From: Aspidiotus rigidus
Taxonomy: Eukaryota > Arthropoda > Insecta > Hemiptera > Diaspididae
NCBI GenBank assembly: GCA_035079385.1
Contig: JAVHKY010000052.1
Span: 4,278,001-4,342,000, forward strand
Length of the DNA stretch: 64,000 bases
Reading direction: 5' to 3'
Positions 44,561 through 57,059 of the stretch are shown one piece after another. Below the pieces are notes generated by a model. It worked only from the letters and a program-made list of their open reading frames with translations. It had not been told where the DNA came from and did no database searches. A program made the position numbers and the translations under genes. Positions within the stretch are counted from its first letter, which is position 1. Each line of letters starts with the position of its first letter.

Positions 44561-47500
44561 TCTTTTCTCGTGGAGTGTCGCGAAATACGAGATTCACGTT
44601 TGTTTATGTACTCTTCGTCGACCATCGCCGTGAAGTACAAAATCTCGCAGACAAAGTTGCAAGTCACTATATTATTTTATATACAACCTAAATTATCTGA
44701 ATTTCAATAAACGTACATCAGTACAATACAATAGCTTATCATTTTTGACTCGTTTGTTATCGTTACTGCAAAAAGAATGCCGGCTGGGCGGAGATGAAGA
44801 ATTCGCTAAAAGTAGGTAATTTTCCTGTACATGGCTGGTGGTCAGGCGCGCCGCCAACCGCTAGTGGTGTATAAATTGGAAAGAACTGTGACGGAAGAAA
44901 AATTTGTCGGCTCAATTGAATGGAGTGTCAATGTTTGTGGTGACACAATGTTCATTGATTCTTTAAATCTTGATTGCTGCATTGAAACTGTTCGATACTG
45001 TAGCAACTATTCGTCCCTCTTACTCATAATATAGTACGTGTTTATCGGATTTTTTATGTGATTTTTTTTTTAAAGTATGTCAGCTGAGTCTGTTGTATGA
45101 GTAATAATGAATCAAAAGTTGATCCCGCAAGCATCATTATTTTCTAATATTTTTCAGGAGTATCACTATAAAAAGTAAAGACCCTTCGCACCACGGTATT
45201 ATCTGTAGCCCCTTCTACTGCTCTTCTGCTTCGCAGGCTACGCAGTCGTTTCGGTAACGTGTTTACGTGTTTACAATACCATGAAAATAATTTTGACTGA
45301 AAGAATTAATAGATCGGGAACGTGCGATTTTTTTCTGCCACTCGCCATTTACAGATTATACAGCAAAACAGCGAAATGAATAGACGAATGGAAGGGAAAA
45401 AATGAAATAACGAAAAATAATCACCCCGAAAAAAAAAATATAGTAAGGAATACTTTTTTTTTTCTGCTCTTCCTAGGATAAAATTATTGTTTAATCTCCG
45501 AAAATAATATAATAATTGAAAAAGTACAATATTTTTCGCTGACCATTTGAGCGTTAAATGTGACTGGTTTTGTTTAAAGCTGACGGAAATACAATATTAT
45601 TTTTTATTCTTCTCTGTTTCCGCAGATTTTTAGTCTCAGGATGGCAGTACGAGGAAAAAAAATGATAGACATTTTGGTACTCTCGTGTTGTACTCGTATT
45701 ATCTTTTCTTTCGAGTTTTTTTTTTCTTTCTTTTTTTGATATCATCATCGAATCACGATAAGTGTGAGGGAGGAAGTTCATATTTCATCACGTTTCGGGT
45801 CAATATTATCGAATGACGAGGGTTAGTTTTCACTCGTTAACATCCAATCTGAAAATATTCATTGCAGTGTAAATTCTCCTCAATTGTCTCGGATGTACGG
45901 ATTTAATAGAGGAAGTGCTTAATTTGAGCAACCTAATACAACACTTTCTCTTTGTTGTCAGTTCACCATAAAACAAGTATTTGACCCGACGTACAATTTC
46001 TATACATAATTTTTGTAGCACTTATAATAATATTAAGGAAAAACATAGATACAAAACAAACATGAAGCTATCAAAGTTCAAAAATTTGGGTGATTGGTTT
46101 GGCTTCAAATTGACGCGTGCGTGTGCTCTTCGAGCCGTGTTTACAGGGACTGACAATTTTTTACCCGGTGTAAGAAGAAAGGCCTTCACACTGTACAAAA
46201 CGGAGGCGCCGTTTTTTGTTGTTTGTTTTTGTAGGTGTAGCAAGAGTTCCAAACGGAGCGAGCGTAAAATTTGTGATGCGTTTCAAATCGTCGTTGAATC
46301 CTTACTCTAATTCCTGAATTTACGTCCAGACGAGGGTACACCTTTTTGCCTAAGCCTAGCTTTACTAGCCTTTTTCATTAGCGCAACAACACTAGACCAG
46401 TGAAGAAGGGATTGAGAATCGAAGCTCCCGTAACGTTTCGACTCTGATACCAATTTACTTTGACCTACATATCGACTAACCTGATGATACCATAGTCTGG
46501 ATAAATATTATATGTGATGCCCTAAGGGGAGTTAGAATTGGTGTTGGCTGGAGCGGGCGTGGGTTGAGGATAGGCCCCGCTCTGCCGTGTAGTTTGACAC
46601 GTTTCGCGTCTTTGCTACTTGTGTTGTAACCCTACCAATTTAAACATAATGACCATTATCTAGACTTGAAATATTTACTGCTCGCGTGAAAAGAGAACTT
46701 TCAGGAGGCGGCTCATCATAAAATACCGACTGATAATATTTTTCTCGCGACGAAATCCTCGTCGTAATGATGGAGGCAGACATTATTATTAATCAAAAGA
46801 GTCACTTTGAATTGTACACACTATAGACGACCGGTCTTTCCTACTTAAATTTCTTACATTCCTCTGCTAGTGAAAGGGTTGAAAGTCACTGATCAATCTT
46901 ATAGCATGATACAGCTTCTTTTGCGATTATATATAGGACATGTGATCATTTTCGCATGTGCTCTAATGAAAAAGTGGTAATATTCTTTTGCCTCACTAAG
47001 TATTGAAGAGGCTTGCTCTGAAAAAAATGATTCACAACAGAATACCAAAGCAACCGCCTCAACTCGAAAACTCCTACAAGATAGAAATAAAAGTACATCA
47101 AATGAAACTTTGTGACTACTTACCCACCTCGTATTTTTTTACGGCTTAGCCGTATAGAGTTCTTGCTTTTTCTCACCCACTGATTTTTTACAACGTTCCT
47201 CTTTGGTTTTAAATTATACGCTCAAGCGATTTCCAAACAATATTATGAAGCATGTCAGCACCAATTATTCACTAACAACATTATCGACAGTCAAACAATG
47301 AAGTACGGTACGCAGTTTCCCCGACCGAACACGAATCTGAAAGAAAAAAAAGAGGAGAAAATATTAACTGTAGTACTATTCTATTTATTTTTCTGTAAAA
47401 AGAATTTATAGTACCAAAGTTTTCTCCCTCAAATTCATCATTTTCTCGACGACCGGATACATACGCTCAAATAATGGAGTATCCGCACGTCGATCTTAAA

Positions 47501-49330
47501 AAATTATAATAATGCAATATTTGGATAAAAAAATACTGAGGATATAAGGGCGAACAAGCGCTAATCGCCCGTGTATTATGATGACAACTGTTTTTTTTGT
47601 TTACTTTAGACAGCGAACGTAGAAGTTTTTTTGTCAACGAGTGATCCCCGGCCTTTTCATTGTACCTACGTCTCTTCTACGTTCGAAACGATCAATCAAT
47701 CTGATGCTTAACTCCTTTGAACTAAAGTACTATGCGTGAATATATTTTGTGTATTGCTGGATGGAATATAGAATTTCTTAACGTACGATAATTTCAGATA
47801 TTTTTTCCCGACTTGACAAAAACTGTGAACAAGTGATAAGGTACAAAAATAGAGGTCCGTCACGCTACTTTTTCTCCAATAACTCACTTTTTAGGGTCGG
47901 CCCTCCGCGCAAAAGCCGACACTATTGGAATTACTTTTCGTCTTCTTACTCTTCTTTAATTCAATATGTCGAAAAGATGAACAGCTGATGTGTGAAATGA
48001 GAACCGTAGTACTTGGCTTCAATTATTTATCATGAAGAATGTGCTATCATTATTGTAAGACAATGTATTCGCGGCAAATAAAATTCAGGTGTTCAATTGT
48101 TTGAAATCTATCATTATTACTCAGACATTTTGTTTTCTTTTTTTTTTCTCTTTCTATAACAATAGAACACGTCAAATTGAACTAGAAGAAAATCAAATGT
48201 TCAACAATATTTGTGATTTGCCTAGTCATTAAACTGTAATTTGAAGTTGCTGTATTTGTGTTCTAAAATTTAATTTTGAATTTCCACATAATTTACTTTG
48301 AACGAGGAAATATTGTAATTATTGCGATTGGTGTACCTAGCGATTGTATATCCTCCGGAGTTAGGTGACTTGAAATTTGAAGATGCGTTATTAGATTCGG
48401 ACTGGCCATATTGTAGGTGTCGCTATTGTCGACAATTTCTTGGATGTAAGCCCATGGAAAATTAAAATTGCTCCAATTTAATTTGAAAATCAGACCATTT
48501 TACAGAAAATTTAACACTCTTTCAATTTGGTTCTGAATGTTTTTTCTTCAGAATCGCTCTGTTTTGAGTAATTTGAAGAAAACTTAAAAATCCCCATACA
48601 CTATGTGTTACAGATATTACTCCGCTTATCAACATTTCTTCAAGAATTGGTTTGTCACCTGTCACAAAGAAATCGGCCTTACAAGGTATGAATCTCATAA
48701 GGTCGATTTCTTTTCTATCAAATGGTACTATTTGCTTGCAGAATTTCCCAAAAACATATTGAAGAAAAAAAAGTACAATTAGCTCCATGAAATAGGAAAT
48801 TAGGAGATGAACTAATTTCATCAGGCAATATTTTTTTTATTGAATATGGAAAGAAGGGATCTGACACAGTATTACCATTTTTCAAGCGTTTTGATTGGTC
48901 AAATTTCAAAAAGTGTGCGTGGTTGATTGTTTTGTCGAGAATTTGGCTAAAAGTCAGCCATAAAGTATTGATTTTTCCCGGCGGGACATAAGATATAATG
49001 TTAAAATAGGGCTTGGACTTGTTAGTGTATGGCTGTACGCCTAACGAGAATGCAGTGGACCAGTTTTCAACGTTTAGCGTATTGCAAGTTAAGTCACTTA
49101 TCTTTCTAGCGCTAGCTACAGTTGTTTCTCAGTATCTGTCAGAAGTACTTACTTACCTACGTCTGAATGGATATTGATTTCAATTAGAATAAAAATGAGA
49201 TGGTAGTCTTGGGGCTTATTGGTTTGTGGATTGTGGATTGGCAGTAGATAGTGTGTTTTGAAGAATCTAGATTATGAGTCACGGATGAAATGCAAATTCT
49301 CAAAAAAAAAAGAGTAAGAACCGGACGTAT
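44561..49330. other. Intergenic, no recognisable gene
   Basis: No domain-bearing frames. A weak PLE-tail look occurs at 46395-46450 (GTGAAGAAGGGA ... TCCCGTAACGTTTCGACTC), reminiscent of a decayed hammerhead block. Otherwise AT-rich sequence. Confidence 0.45.
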
Positions 49331-49610
49331 AGAATATTTGCTGCGACCTCGACACATTGGGGTAACTCAGACACAACGCGTCACATATGGGCAGATAGCA
49401 GGATACATTCAAGTCACTATATGGCGACCATATCAACCACGTCCACTTTTTATAAAGCTCAACTGTGACTGGGTAGCGTTGGTGGCACAATATGGTCACA
49501 TCTGAGGAACTCGACTACTAGTTACAGTGATTCTCAGAAGTGTCGCTTGTGTGACTCAGAGGAGCAACGTAAGGTCACTATATGGTCACATGTAAGGAAG
49601 CCTTTTTGCA
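49331..49610. repeat. GTCACTATATGG-containing repeats
   Basis: CAAGTCACTATATGGCGACC (about 49410), CAATATGGTCACATCTGAGG (about 49488) and AAGGTCACTATATGGTCACA (about 49571) are variants of one palindromic text (GTGACCATATAGTGAC). They probably belong to an old dispersed repeat. Confidence 0.45.
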
Positions 49611-51184
49611 TCTTACGTGACATTCTAACTCGCAGGAAAAGTACTAAGCCTCAGCGTACATAAAATATTTGCAAGTTTAGTAACGAATTAAGAGCTCATT
49701 TTCTTTGCTGTCTTCACCTCATTCAGTGGACTACGGAGGAGGTGGCGTCATAGGATGAAGATGATAAAGTAAATAACTTACAGAAATAATTCTATTAGAG
49801 AGATAACAGTTGTCACAAAAAGGCCACAAATATATTATTCTATGGTGACAAACCGAAATGTTATGATCCTTTGACGTGACTGCAATACTTTGTATAAGTA
49901 ACCTATGAGTGTCTCAAGTTACACCAGCGACTTAGGCGACTCAGCTTACCTCAAAATTCCCCCATGTTACCTAAAAGTTACTAGTTTGACGCTATGATGT
50001 GTTCTCTGTTTCCTGCATTCTGATTGGCTTACTACCCCGACACAATCTAGTCATATTTTACGGTCACACGTGTAAGACGGCTCTGGTCGCACACTTTCCC
50101 TGTTGTGACCTCATTTTGCACGTCGGGTATCATCTAAATCAATATTTCGCAATATACCTCTACAAAAACATACAGCATGACAACAATCTCAAAATAATCA
50201 TTCAATAACAATTGCTAGGTGGGTATATAGAACAAAAAGTGAAAACACAGGAATGAAAATAATTGAGAACAGGTAGATACCGGTAATCAATAAAAGAATA
50301 AAAATAATTAAGAAAGAACACAACTGAATATATCAGCGTATACGGTAAAAGTTATTCATATCCAAATTTGAATGTATCAAGATTTAAGATTACTTTCAGA
50401 ATTGTTATTTCTTCAGCATTGTTTGTACTGGACAGTTGTTACTACAGGTTATTGTCTATTAGGTAATTGCATAGTGTTTGCTTTCACCAAATCGAATAAA
50501 AAATATAAGAGGTAAATTCTTGAAATCGACCTGAACAATACATATGATGAATGGAAGTACTAATTAGAGTACCGGTACTGAAACGGTAGAGCAAAACAAA
50601 TATAAATGATCGTTGATTATCCTGATTTGAACATGACATTGGTATTGAGCTATGATGATTGTGGGCATTACAAACGTCGAGCAAAACTCAAAAGCCATCG
50701 GCAATGGATGAAAATGCAGATACAATACTACCACACAGTTCTTTCAAAACTCCACATTTATTACTATTCTGCCGTGCAAAGTCAAATTGAGGTGTATACA
50801 AAAACAACAACCATGGAAAAATATTAGAACAAATCAAAAATGTGTTTGCAGAAGAAAATCTGATCGCTATAAGTAGTTGTTCAATAATTTCAGTTCTTAG
50901 TGAAGAATTTGATTATATGTAGTAATAATTTCCTTCAAAAGTTCTCAATTCACAGATACTGCACATCACAATGCATGTACAACAATTTTATGACAATTTC
51001 ATTGTTGTACATGCATTTGACTATAATAGTACTGGTGCGAGATTACAAAGCTTTATTACTAACACACTTACAACAAATTGCGCGGAAGAACTTTTGTTTT
51101 TACATATACATCAATGTAACTTTGTAGGGCAAATTATTCTCAATCTCAATAAGACTCTGTCCATACAAGCTTGTTTGTTTAGGG
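49611..51184. other. Intergenic, no recognisable gene
   Basis: AT-rich; only short frames, none with domain resemblance. Confidence 0.45.
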
Positions 51185-51397
51185 TACTATAAAGGGGGGT
51201 ATGGCAATACGCCATTTCAGCAGCAAAAAGAAGGCTCTTAAGCACGAACGCGTTCGCGCAGTGTTGCGGAATATTCAGCAGGGCCGGGCAACATCGGTCA
51301 TGTTCGTTTTCTCGCGATGCTGTGCAATACGCATCCGTACGTTAGACACTTCTTTTTGCTGCTAAAATGGAGTATTGCCATACCCCCCTCTATAGTA
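51185..51397. mobile_element. MITE with TA duplication (Tc1/mariner type), 209 bp
   Basis: TA at 51185-51186 and 51396-51397 flank inverted ends CTATAAAGGGGGGTATGGC and its complement (CCATACCCCCCTCTATAG). Terminal similarity extends about 46 bp (through CAGCAGCAAAAAGAA) with few mismatches. The TA target and the terminal GGGG tract fit non-autonomous Tc1/mariner-like elements. The centre holds ACGAACGCGTTCGCG and no frame. Confidence 0.8.
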
Positions 51398-51956
51398 CTC
51401 CAGTTTGTCCGCTATTATAATGTTCTCAAGGCTCAAAAAAAAAAATATTTTTCAAGAGCCTATGTTCAACTCGTATTTTTCAAAAGGAAAAATAATTCTA
51501 CATTAGCTTTATGGATTTTTCAGAGTTACAGTGACCACCAAAATTCATCAACTCAATCTTCAGTTATCTGTCATTGAAAAATAATATCTACTAAAATGGT
51601 AATGACAATGTAACATTATTGATAATTTAAATTAGAATTTATTTGGCACTGCCTATCACAACAAAAAAAAATTTAGGTACACTTTTGAATAACGTTTTAA
51701 ATGCGTTGAGCATTCATCCTCAAGGTCGAAAATAAGTAGCTAGATTTCATTTGCCGACCCTTGCCACACCTCGCCTGTGGGGTGCTTGTGTTTTCCTTAC
51801 TTGTTGTTCCATCGCTTCCTTCAACTAAGGTGAAATAAAATAGAAGGACAAGTTGAATGTGCTTATCAAATTTTGTCTCATCGTCGTGATGTAATTGAAT
51901 AATAGCCATAAAACGTATGATTATCCCGGGACAAATGTACTTAAAAATATTTTCCT

Positions 51957-52110
51957 TAACAGGAACCCTGTTACTTTTTCAAATTTTTGCGCCGTTCGGC
52001 GTTTTCGTGACCTCTGTCTAATATTATGCTCGGAGAAATTTTGATTTCTGATTTACCTACATAGAAGAAGGGTAAATTTGGAAATTCCGACCACTGAGCT
52101 ATAAGTATTT
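51957..52110 (-). repeat. Family A repeat, inverted diverged copy
   Basis: Read on the minus strand the right end CGAACGGCGCAAAAATTT...AACAGGGTTCCTGTTAA is recognisable, preceded by an AGCTATAAGT-type module remnant. This is the only family A copy here in reverse orientation. Confidence 0.5.
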
Positions 52111-54560
52111 CGGATTTAAGACTGGAAAAATGTCCACTCTTCAACAAGGAAAGGAACACTGAAAAAAAATGAAAATGTCGACATTCAATTTTCAAATTAA
52201 TTTCTAGTACTACTTGTGGTCAAAGTTTGGACTGTTACGAACGAGAAGACAAAATGAATGTGGCACGAGAGCCACGGTGTGAGAAGTTAGAGGTCACTTA
52301 AGTCTACAATATTCATTTAGGTCTCGGTCTGCGGTATTCATCTAAAAAAAATCAATCAAACCATTAATTTTCGCATTTACTCAGCTGCTATTGTTATTAA
52401 ATCCAACATTACTCGCTATGCTCTAACCTTCTTCTACAAGCAAAGGTTATTGGATGGTCATCTTGATTCTCAAAAACTTTTGGGTTTCCAAATCTCATAC
52501 TCTTCCAATACGAAACGGATAATTATTTAAATTAATTTACGTTTACGTTAACAACAAAGCCTAAGATGAGGACCTGAATTATAAATCATCACTGTATAAA
52601 TGTACGCAGTCTTGATTACTTGATCATAATAAGAGGAGAATAAATAGCCGAAAGATCCGCGCTCTAACCGACACTAGTAGTTTTGTCTTAATATTGTTGA
52701 AAACAATATGCTTATTGTAGACGAAAACGTTGGCGATATTGTTAATTTTTAAATGTGGGTGAAATAATTAAACTAAAGGTACTCATTATTCGAGACAATT
52801 ATCTCGATTACTTTCCACCCTGAATCACCCTCGTTATTATAAACTAACAAGAATTTGACTGCATGTCCTACATTACCGGTGTTAAAGACTTCGAGTGAAT
52901 TTTTCGCGGCCAGATGCATGTTACCGCACTATAGTCCCAGCGAAAAAAGGACGTTTAATGAATGATAAATGAAGGATTTGTCGGATGGTAGAAGTTTTGA
53001 AGAGGAAATGGCGTGTGACATTATCGTCACGAACGTGCTCACACCGTATTTCGACGCTTTTCCAATTCCCTTTATTGATGACTCTCGATTGTAATTAGTG
53101 TAACAAACTGTAAACAATATATAGAAGATCTTAACGTAAGCCACTGCTTCACATCGAATTAAAACCGTCTTCGTCTGCCTTTTTGTACCTACCTACGCGT
53201 ACAAATACAAACAATAGTTGACGATTTTACGTTCAAGTCGAGTTCAGTGCAGTGAGAAAGGGTTTACTGAAAACAAAAAAAGACCTCCTGCAGACAGACG
53301 GTTTCGTTGCTATATTTTTAGGTATTAATCCATTAAGGTAGCCGTAATGCTCTATAATCTATATCATAGACAGTTTATTAACAAGTGTTGGAGCGTGAAT
53401 AGCTTTCGGTATCATTTTATTAATGAATCGACTGTTAAAATATAGACAAGCCTTCCAGGTAGTGATTATTAAAGTAGGTATCATATTCTAGTGTGTTTTT
53501 ATGTATCAACGATGCAACTAGTAAGGCTTTAATAGAGAATTCTATGTTCTTGCTGCACATCTTGATGAGGAACTTTATTGTATTTGTGATTGACACACGA
53601 AGAAGCAAGAGCAAAAGAGGTTAACAAGCCTACTTCTTATAGGGGTTGAGAGTAAAATATATTGTAGCAAAAAACAATCCCTGTAGATTGTGCAATTGTA
53701 TTTCACAATGTTAACGAAAAAATACTTACTAAAAGGACCAATGCTTATTTATGGTCTTCACGTGTAATTGTGCTGTCATCCCACAAAAATTCAATTACAA
53801 CAGTCCCCAAAAAGAAGATTGAAATTTAAAATAATTGAAGATCACATAATTATTATCATCTTTTTCAACTGAATCCAGTTTTCAGGGTTTATATTTGTAA
53901 GAAGACTTTGGGCAGCATATGAACATTACATTGTTGATAATTTCATTTCGCTATTACAATACTTATATAATTCATGCACTTTAAACGTGTTTTTGAGCTT
54001 CAAAAAAAAATTTCAAAGTGAGCTTATTCATCATTATCCCAAATATATTTATCGCGGGGTGCAAAGTACTCGCTCTGCGTATTAACGTTCATACAAAATC
54101 GCTTTGTGCATTTGTTATATTATGAGTAAAAATAATCTGATGCATGCTAGTGCGCTCGCAACTAGTTAACGTAGGTGCAATTACAACTCTCGCATTGATT
54201 TATTACTTTGCACACTAGCTGTATAATGTACTATACTAGCCGTCGGTGGCGCGCCTTGTTGCTAGGCTTGCGGTGCCAACACGAGCTTGTCTTTCGAGAG
54301 ATCGCCAAACTCGGAAGGGAATATAAAATTAAATGGTGTAATCTAAAGGAAGTTTAAATTGTTATTAGTGGATTCCAAGTTGTTGGAGAGAGCAGATGAG
54401 ACTTCAAAGAGGGTAGAAAAGAATTTTCTGAGGTTCAGAAGGTAAGGATAGGAGAAAAGTGAGAGACGAGTAATTCCTAGAATGGCAGTATTGATAAAAT
54501 GGGGCAGCAGAGAGCCTAAGAAAAAAGAAGGAGTGACTTCATACTACAAAAAAAATCATA
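52111..54560. other. Intergenic, no recognisable gene
   Basis: One minus-strand frame (52929-53144) reads smoothly, with a hydrophobic start, but has no ATG and no known family. The rest is AT-rich. Confidence 0.4.
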
Positions 54561-54565
54561 TTTAA

Positions 54566-54622
54566 AATTGCGACACAACTGATGATGGGATAACATCCGA
54601 AAGTACTCTTGTAAAAGCAACT
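54566..54622 (+). ncRNA. Hammerhead ribozyme motif, upstream PLE-5 repeat (best core)
   Basis: Outer stem I is TTGC (54568-54571) with GCAA (54617-54620). There is an internal loop, and inner stem I is ACAA (54575-54578) with TTGT (54609-54612). The core CTGATGA is at 54579-54585. A short stem II GGAT/ATCC (54588-54591, 54595-54598) follows two extra nucleotides. The box GAAA is 54599-54602. Palindromic AGTACT (54602-54607) is stem III, and C54608 is the predicted cleavage base. The conserved catalytic bases of both boxes are present. Stem II is weak, so activity is uncertain. Confidence 0.75.
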
Positions 54623-54642
54623 AAGAAAGTAAAATTGTATAT

Positions 54643-54864
54643 TTGGAAAACTTTTTTAATATTAGTGCTCTACTTACACTATATTCACTCAATATGAGTC
54701 CCAATAATAGTGCACATATGGTTAACGAAGTTTTTAAGTTTCTGAAGACCAAGGCCAAACTAAGAGTGACACATGTGAAGATTTGGTTCAATAACGAATG
54801 CTTGAGAAAAGGCATTATTCCCAAGTATATGACTATAAGGCTACCAGGAAAAACGCAGCAGTGA
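54643..54864 (+). pseudogene. PLE-5 N-terminal domain
   Basis: The segment reads KLRVTHVKIWFNNECLRKGI then IPKYMTIRLPGK. It parallels the N-terminal basic domain of PLE-1 and PLE-2 (the CLxxxLxPxF block). A stop at 54862 and a frame change separate it from the following coiled-coil-like stretch at 54891-55085 (DKLYKKITRLNDLLYDQYFH). Confidence 0.65.
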
Positions 54865-54890
54865 AACGCACCAAGATGCAAGTTTAAAGA

Positions 54891-55835
54891 TTGAGAGTGA
54901 AGAACGAAATTGATAAACTTTACAAGAAAATTACCAGGCTGAATGATTTACTGTATGATCAATATTTCCATCTGTCCAAATTACTGCACCCCCCAGAATT
55001 TGAAGAAATCATGTTTCGAAAAAGGAGGAGAGGGGGAAAAGGTGAGGACTATGTGGGAAAACGATTGGAAGCCCAAACAAAATAGATCAAGAAGAAGCTT
55101 GCCGAACTGACCCGAAAGAGAGGAGACAGAAAGGAGGAGACAGCGAGAGCTGAGTACAACTTTGCTCCCAGAACCGAGAACCTATAAAGCGTCACCTTCA
55201 CAGAAGAAGAAAAAAGCCTGCTGGATAAAGGCATCAAGTACGTGCAGCCAGAGACACTGAACCAGTGTAAGCTTGAAAGTATGGTCATTAGCTGCGAACA
55301 AGTAATCCAAACCATGGAACACGACGTGAGACCAGAAGCTCGGACCAATATTGGGAAAGTGCAGTTGAACAGCACGGAAAATATGTGCCAAACCAATGAC
55401 AGAACGCAAGCATTGCAGAGAAAGGTGACAAATCTACGAAAGAAGGCCCGATAAAACAACCTGATTTTGACTAAGGCGGACAAAGGTAACATGGTAGTGG
55501 TAATGGAGGAGGAGGACTACACCCAAAAAATGGAGTCGTACGTCGCAGTGAATGGACACTAAGAGCTGACAAAGAACTCATCATAGAAATACCAAGATGA
55601 CCTGAATGCTGTGTTGAAACGAAACAATGTACCCAGCAATGGAAGGACGTTTGAGATGAAACCGGTTGCACCAAAACTCAAGGGGCTTGTAAAACTCCAA
55701 AAGAAGACCGTCCGATGAGACCCGTGGATAACAGCATTCAATAACCATGCTACAAGATAGCGAAGATTGTAACCACATTCCTGAAAGAAAACTACCGTTT
55801 TGCACCCAGACAAAGCATCAGAAACAACGGAGAGC
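54891..55835 (+). pseudogene. PLE-5 linker and RT start, multiply interrupted
   Basis: Text in order: VKNEIDKLYKKITRLNDLLY (54897 on); SVTFTEEEKSLLDKGIKYVQ (from about 55188, after a stop); NNLILTKADKGNMVVVMEEE (about 55456, the KADKG block shared with PLE-1 and PLE-2); APKLKGLVKLQKK (about 55671, the PxLxGxxKxHK block). Several stops interrupt it, and motif A is not clearly readable, so the RT is badly damaged here. Confidence 0.7.
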
Positions 55836-55838
55836 TGA

Positions 55839-56523
55839 TTGAGCACCTGGACAAGTTGGAAATCAAGAGTGACGACAAGCTCATATCCTTTCATGTGGCA
55901 ATCATGTTACATGTTTGGTTCCATACCAAAGAAGGAACTTCTCACTTTGCTCAAAAACAACAGATACCATGGGAACTTCGATGGGCCGAAGTACGCCAAC
56001 ATAGTGGAAGAGATCGTGAGCCAGAACCACTGCCGCTTCAATAACAGGAGCTGCAGTCAGGAAAGAGGACTGGCGATGGGACCACTCCTGTCACCAATAC
56101 TGGCGGAGATATTCATGAATGATATGGACAACAAGATATTGAAGGCCAGCAAGTTCAGGAACTCGATCAAACACTGGGCCAGATATGTAGATGATATCCT
56201 AATTGTGTGGCCAGGCACTGATGGACAGGTGGACCTACCTATTCCTTTTGGAAATGAATGCGATGAATGAGAGCATCAAATTCACAGTGGAAAAAGGCAG
56301 TGAGACCATCACACTCACAATGGAGAACAATAGGATAGAATACAAAATCTACAGGAATCCGACGCATACTGACACCATCATCCCAAATGACTCCTACCAC
56401 CACCCCAGGCACAAGTCAGAGGCAATGCAGAACTACTGCTATCGGGAAATTTCTGTCCTCAAGAACAACAAAGAGAAGAGGAAAGAGATCGAGATGGTAA
56501 AGCAGACCCAATGGCTACCATAA
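55839..56523 (+). pseudogene. PLE-5 RT motifs B and C
   Basis: The frame reads ERGLAMGPLLSPILAEIFMN (motif B, about 56070-56130). It continues IKHWARYVDDILIVWPGTDG (motif C YVDD, about 56170-56220). After a frameshift near 56240 comes NESIKFTVEKGSETI...YKIYRNPTHTDTII then SYHHPRHKSEAMQNYCYRE, the IYRKPTHTD...SxHP..HK region that follows motif C in PLEs. Motif C is intact. Confidence 0.8.
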
Positions 56524-57023
56524 AGGTGTGGTGGATGGAGTCTTTGGGAAAATGGTAACAAAGAAGGGAACCCAAGATGGCATAGTGAGAAAATACTCCG
56601 GATCGATACCGTACATAGGAAAGTACACAAACAAGGTGAAAGGCGTTCAATGGCTATGATGTAAATGAGGGTGCCTATAATAACCAACCCTTGGTGAAAA
56701 GAATCAGCAATGACCAGATGGAAGAAAAGGACAAGGAAAGCTTGAGCGGAGTGTACAAGCTGAGTTGTGAGCAGTGCGCGGGTATCTACATCGGTGAGAC
56801 TGGGAGAAAGTTTGAGATCTGGAAAAAGGAGCAAAAAAAGTCGAGGGTGAAAGAAGATGGCAAATCACTGTTTGGTAAACACTGTAACAAAGAACACCAC
56901 GATGAAGAGGGAATATTTGAAGTCATACATGTAGAGAATCGCCCAAATAGAAGAAAACTCTGGAAACAAATGGAGATTACAAAAGCAAAGAGGAAGAAAG
57001 CCTGCCTCTTGAGTCTTGAATAA
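56524..57023 (+). pseudogene. PLE-5 connector and GIY-YIG endonuclease
   Basis: GSIPYIGKYTNKVKGVQWL (about 56600) is the connector block corresponding to MRLPFLG in PLE-1. After stops the frame from 56691 reads KESLSGVYKLSCEQCAGIYI then GETGRKFEIWKKEQ, GKHCNKEHHDEEG and KLWKQMEITKA. GVY...YIG, CEQC, HCNKEH and the ME(I) glutamate match the Penelope-type endonuclease. The last 110 codons are open, ending at 57023, close to an intact endonuclease domain. Confidence 0.8.
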
Positions 57024-57059
57024 TGTAATCAGGTTTGATAGCAAAAAATGATTCAGCCT

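Noticed and set aside
46395..46450. Hammerhead-like block (GTGAAGAAGGGA ... TCCCGTAACG)
   Set aside because: Both conserved boxes are changed (GTGAAGA, GTAA), so it is at most a dead relic.
52929..53144. Possible small secreted protein on the minus strand
   Set aside because: Begins only with GTG, the nearest ATG is followed by a stop, and no family is recognised.
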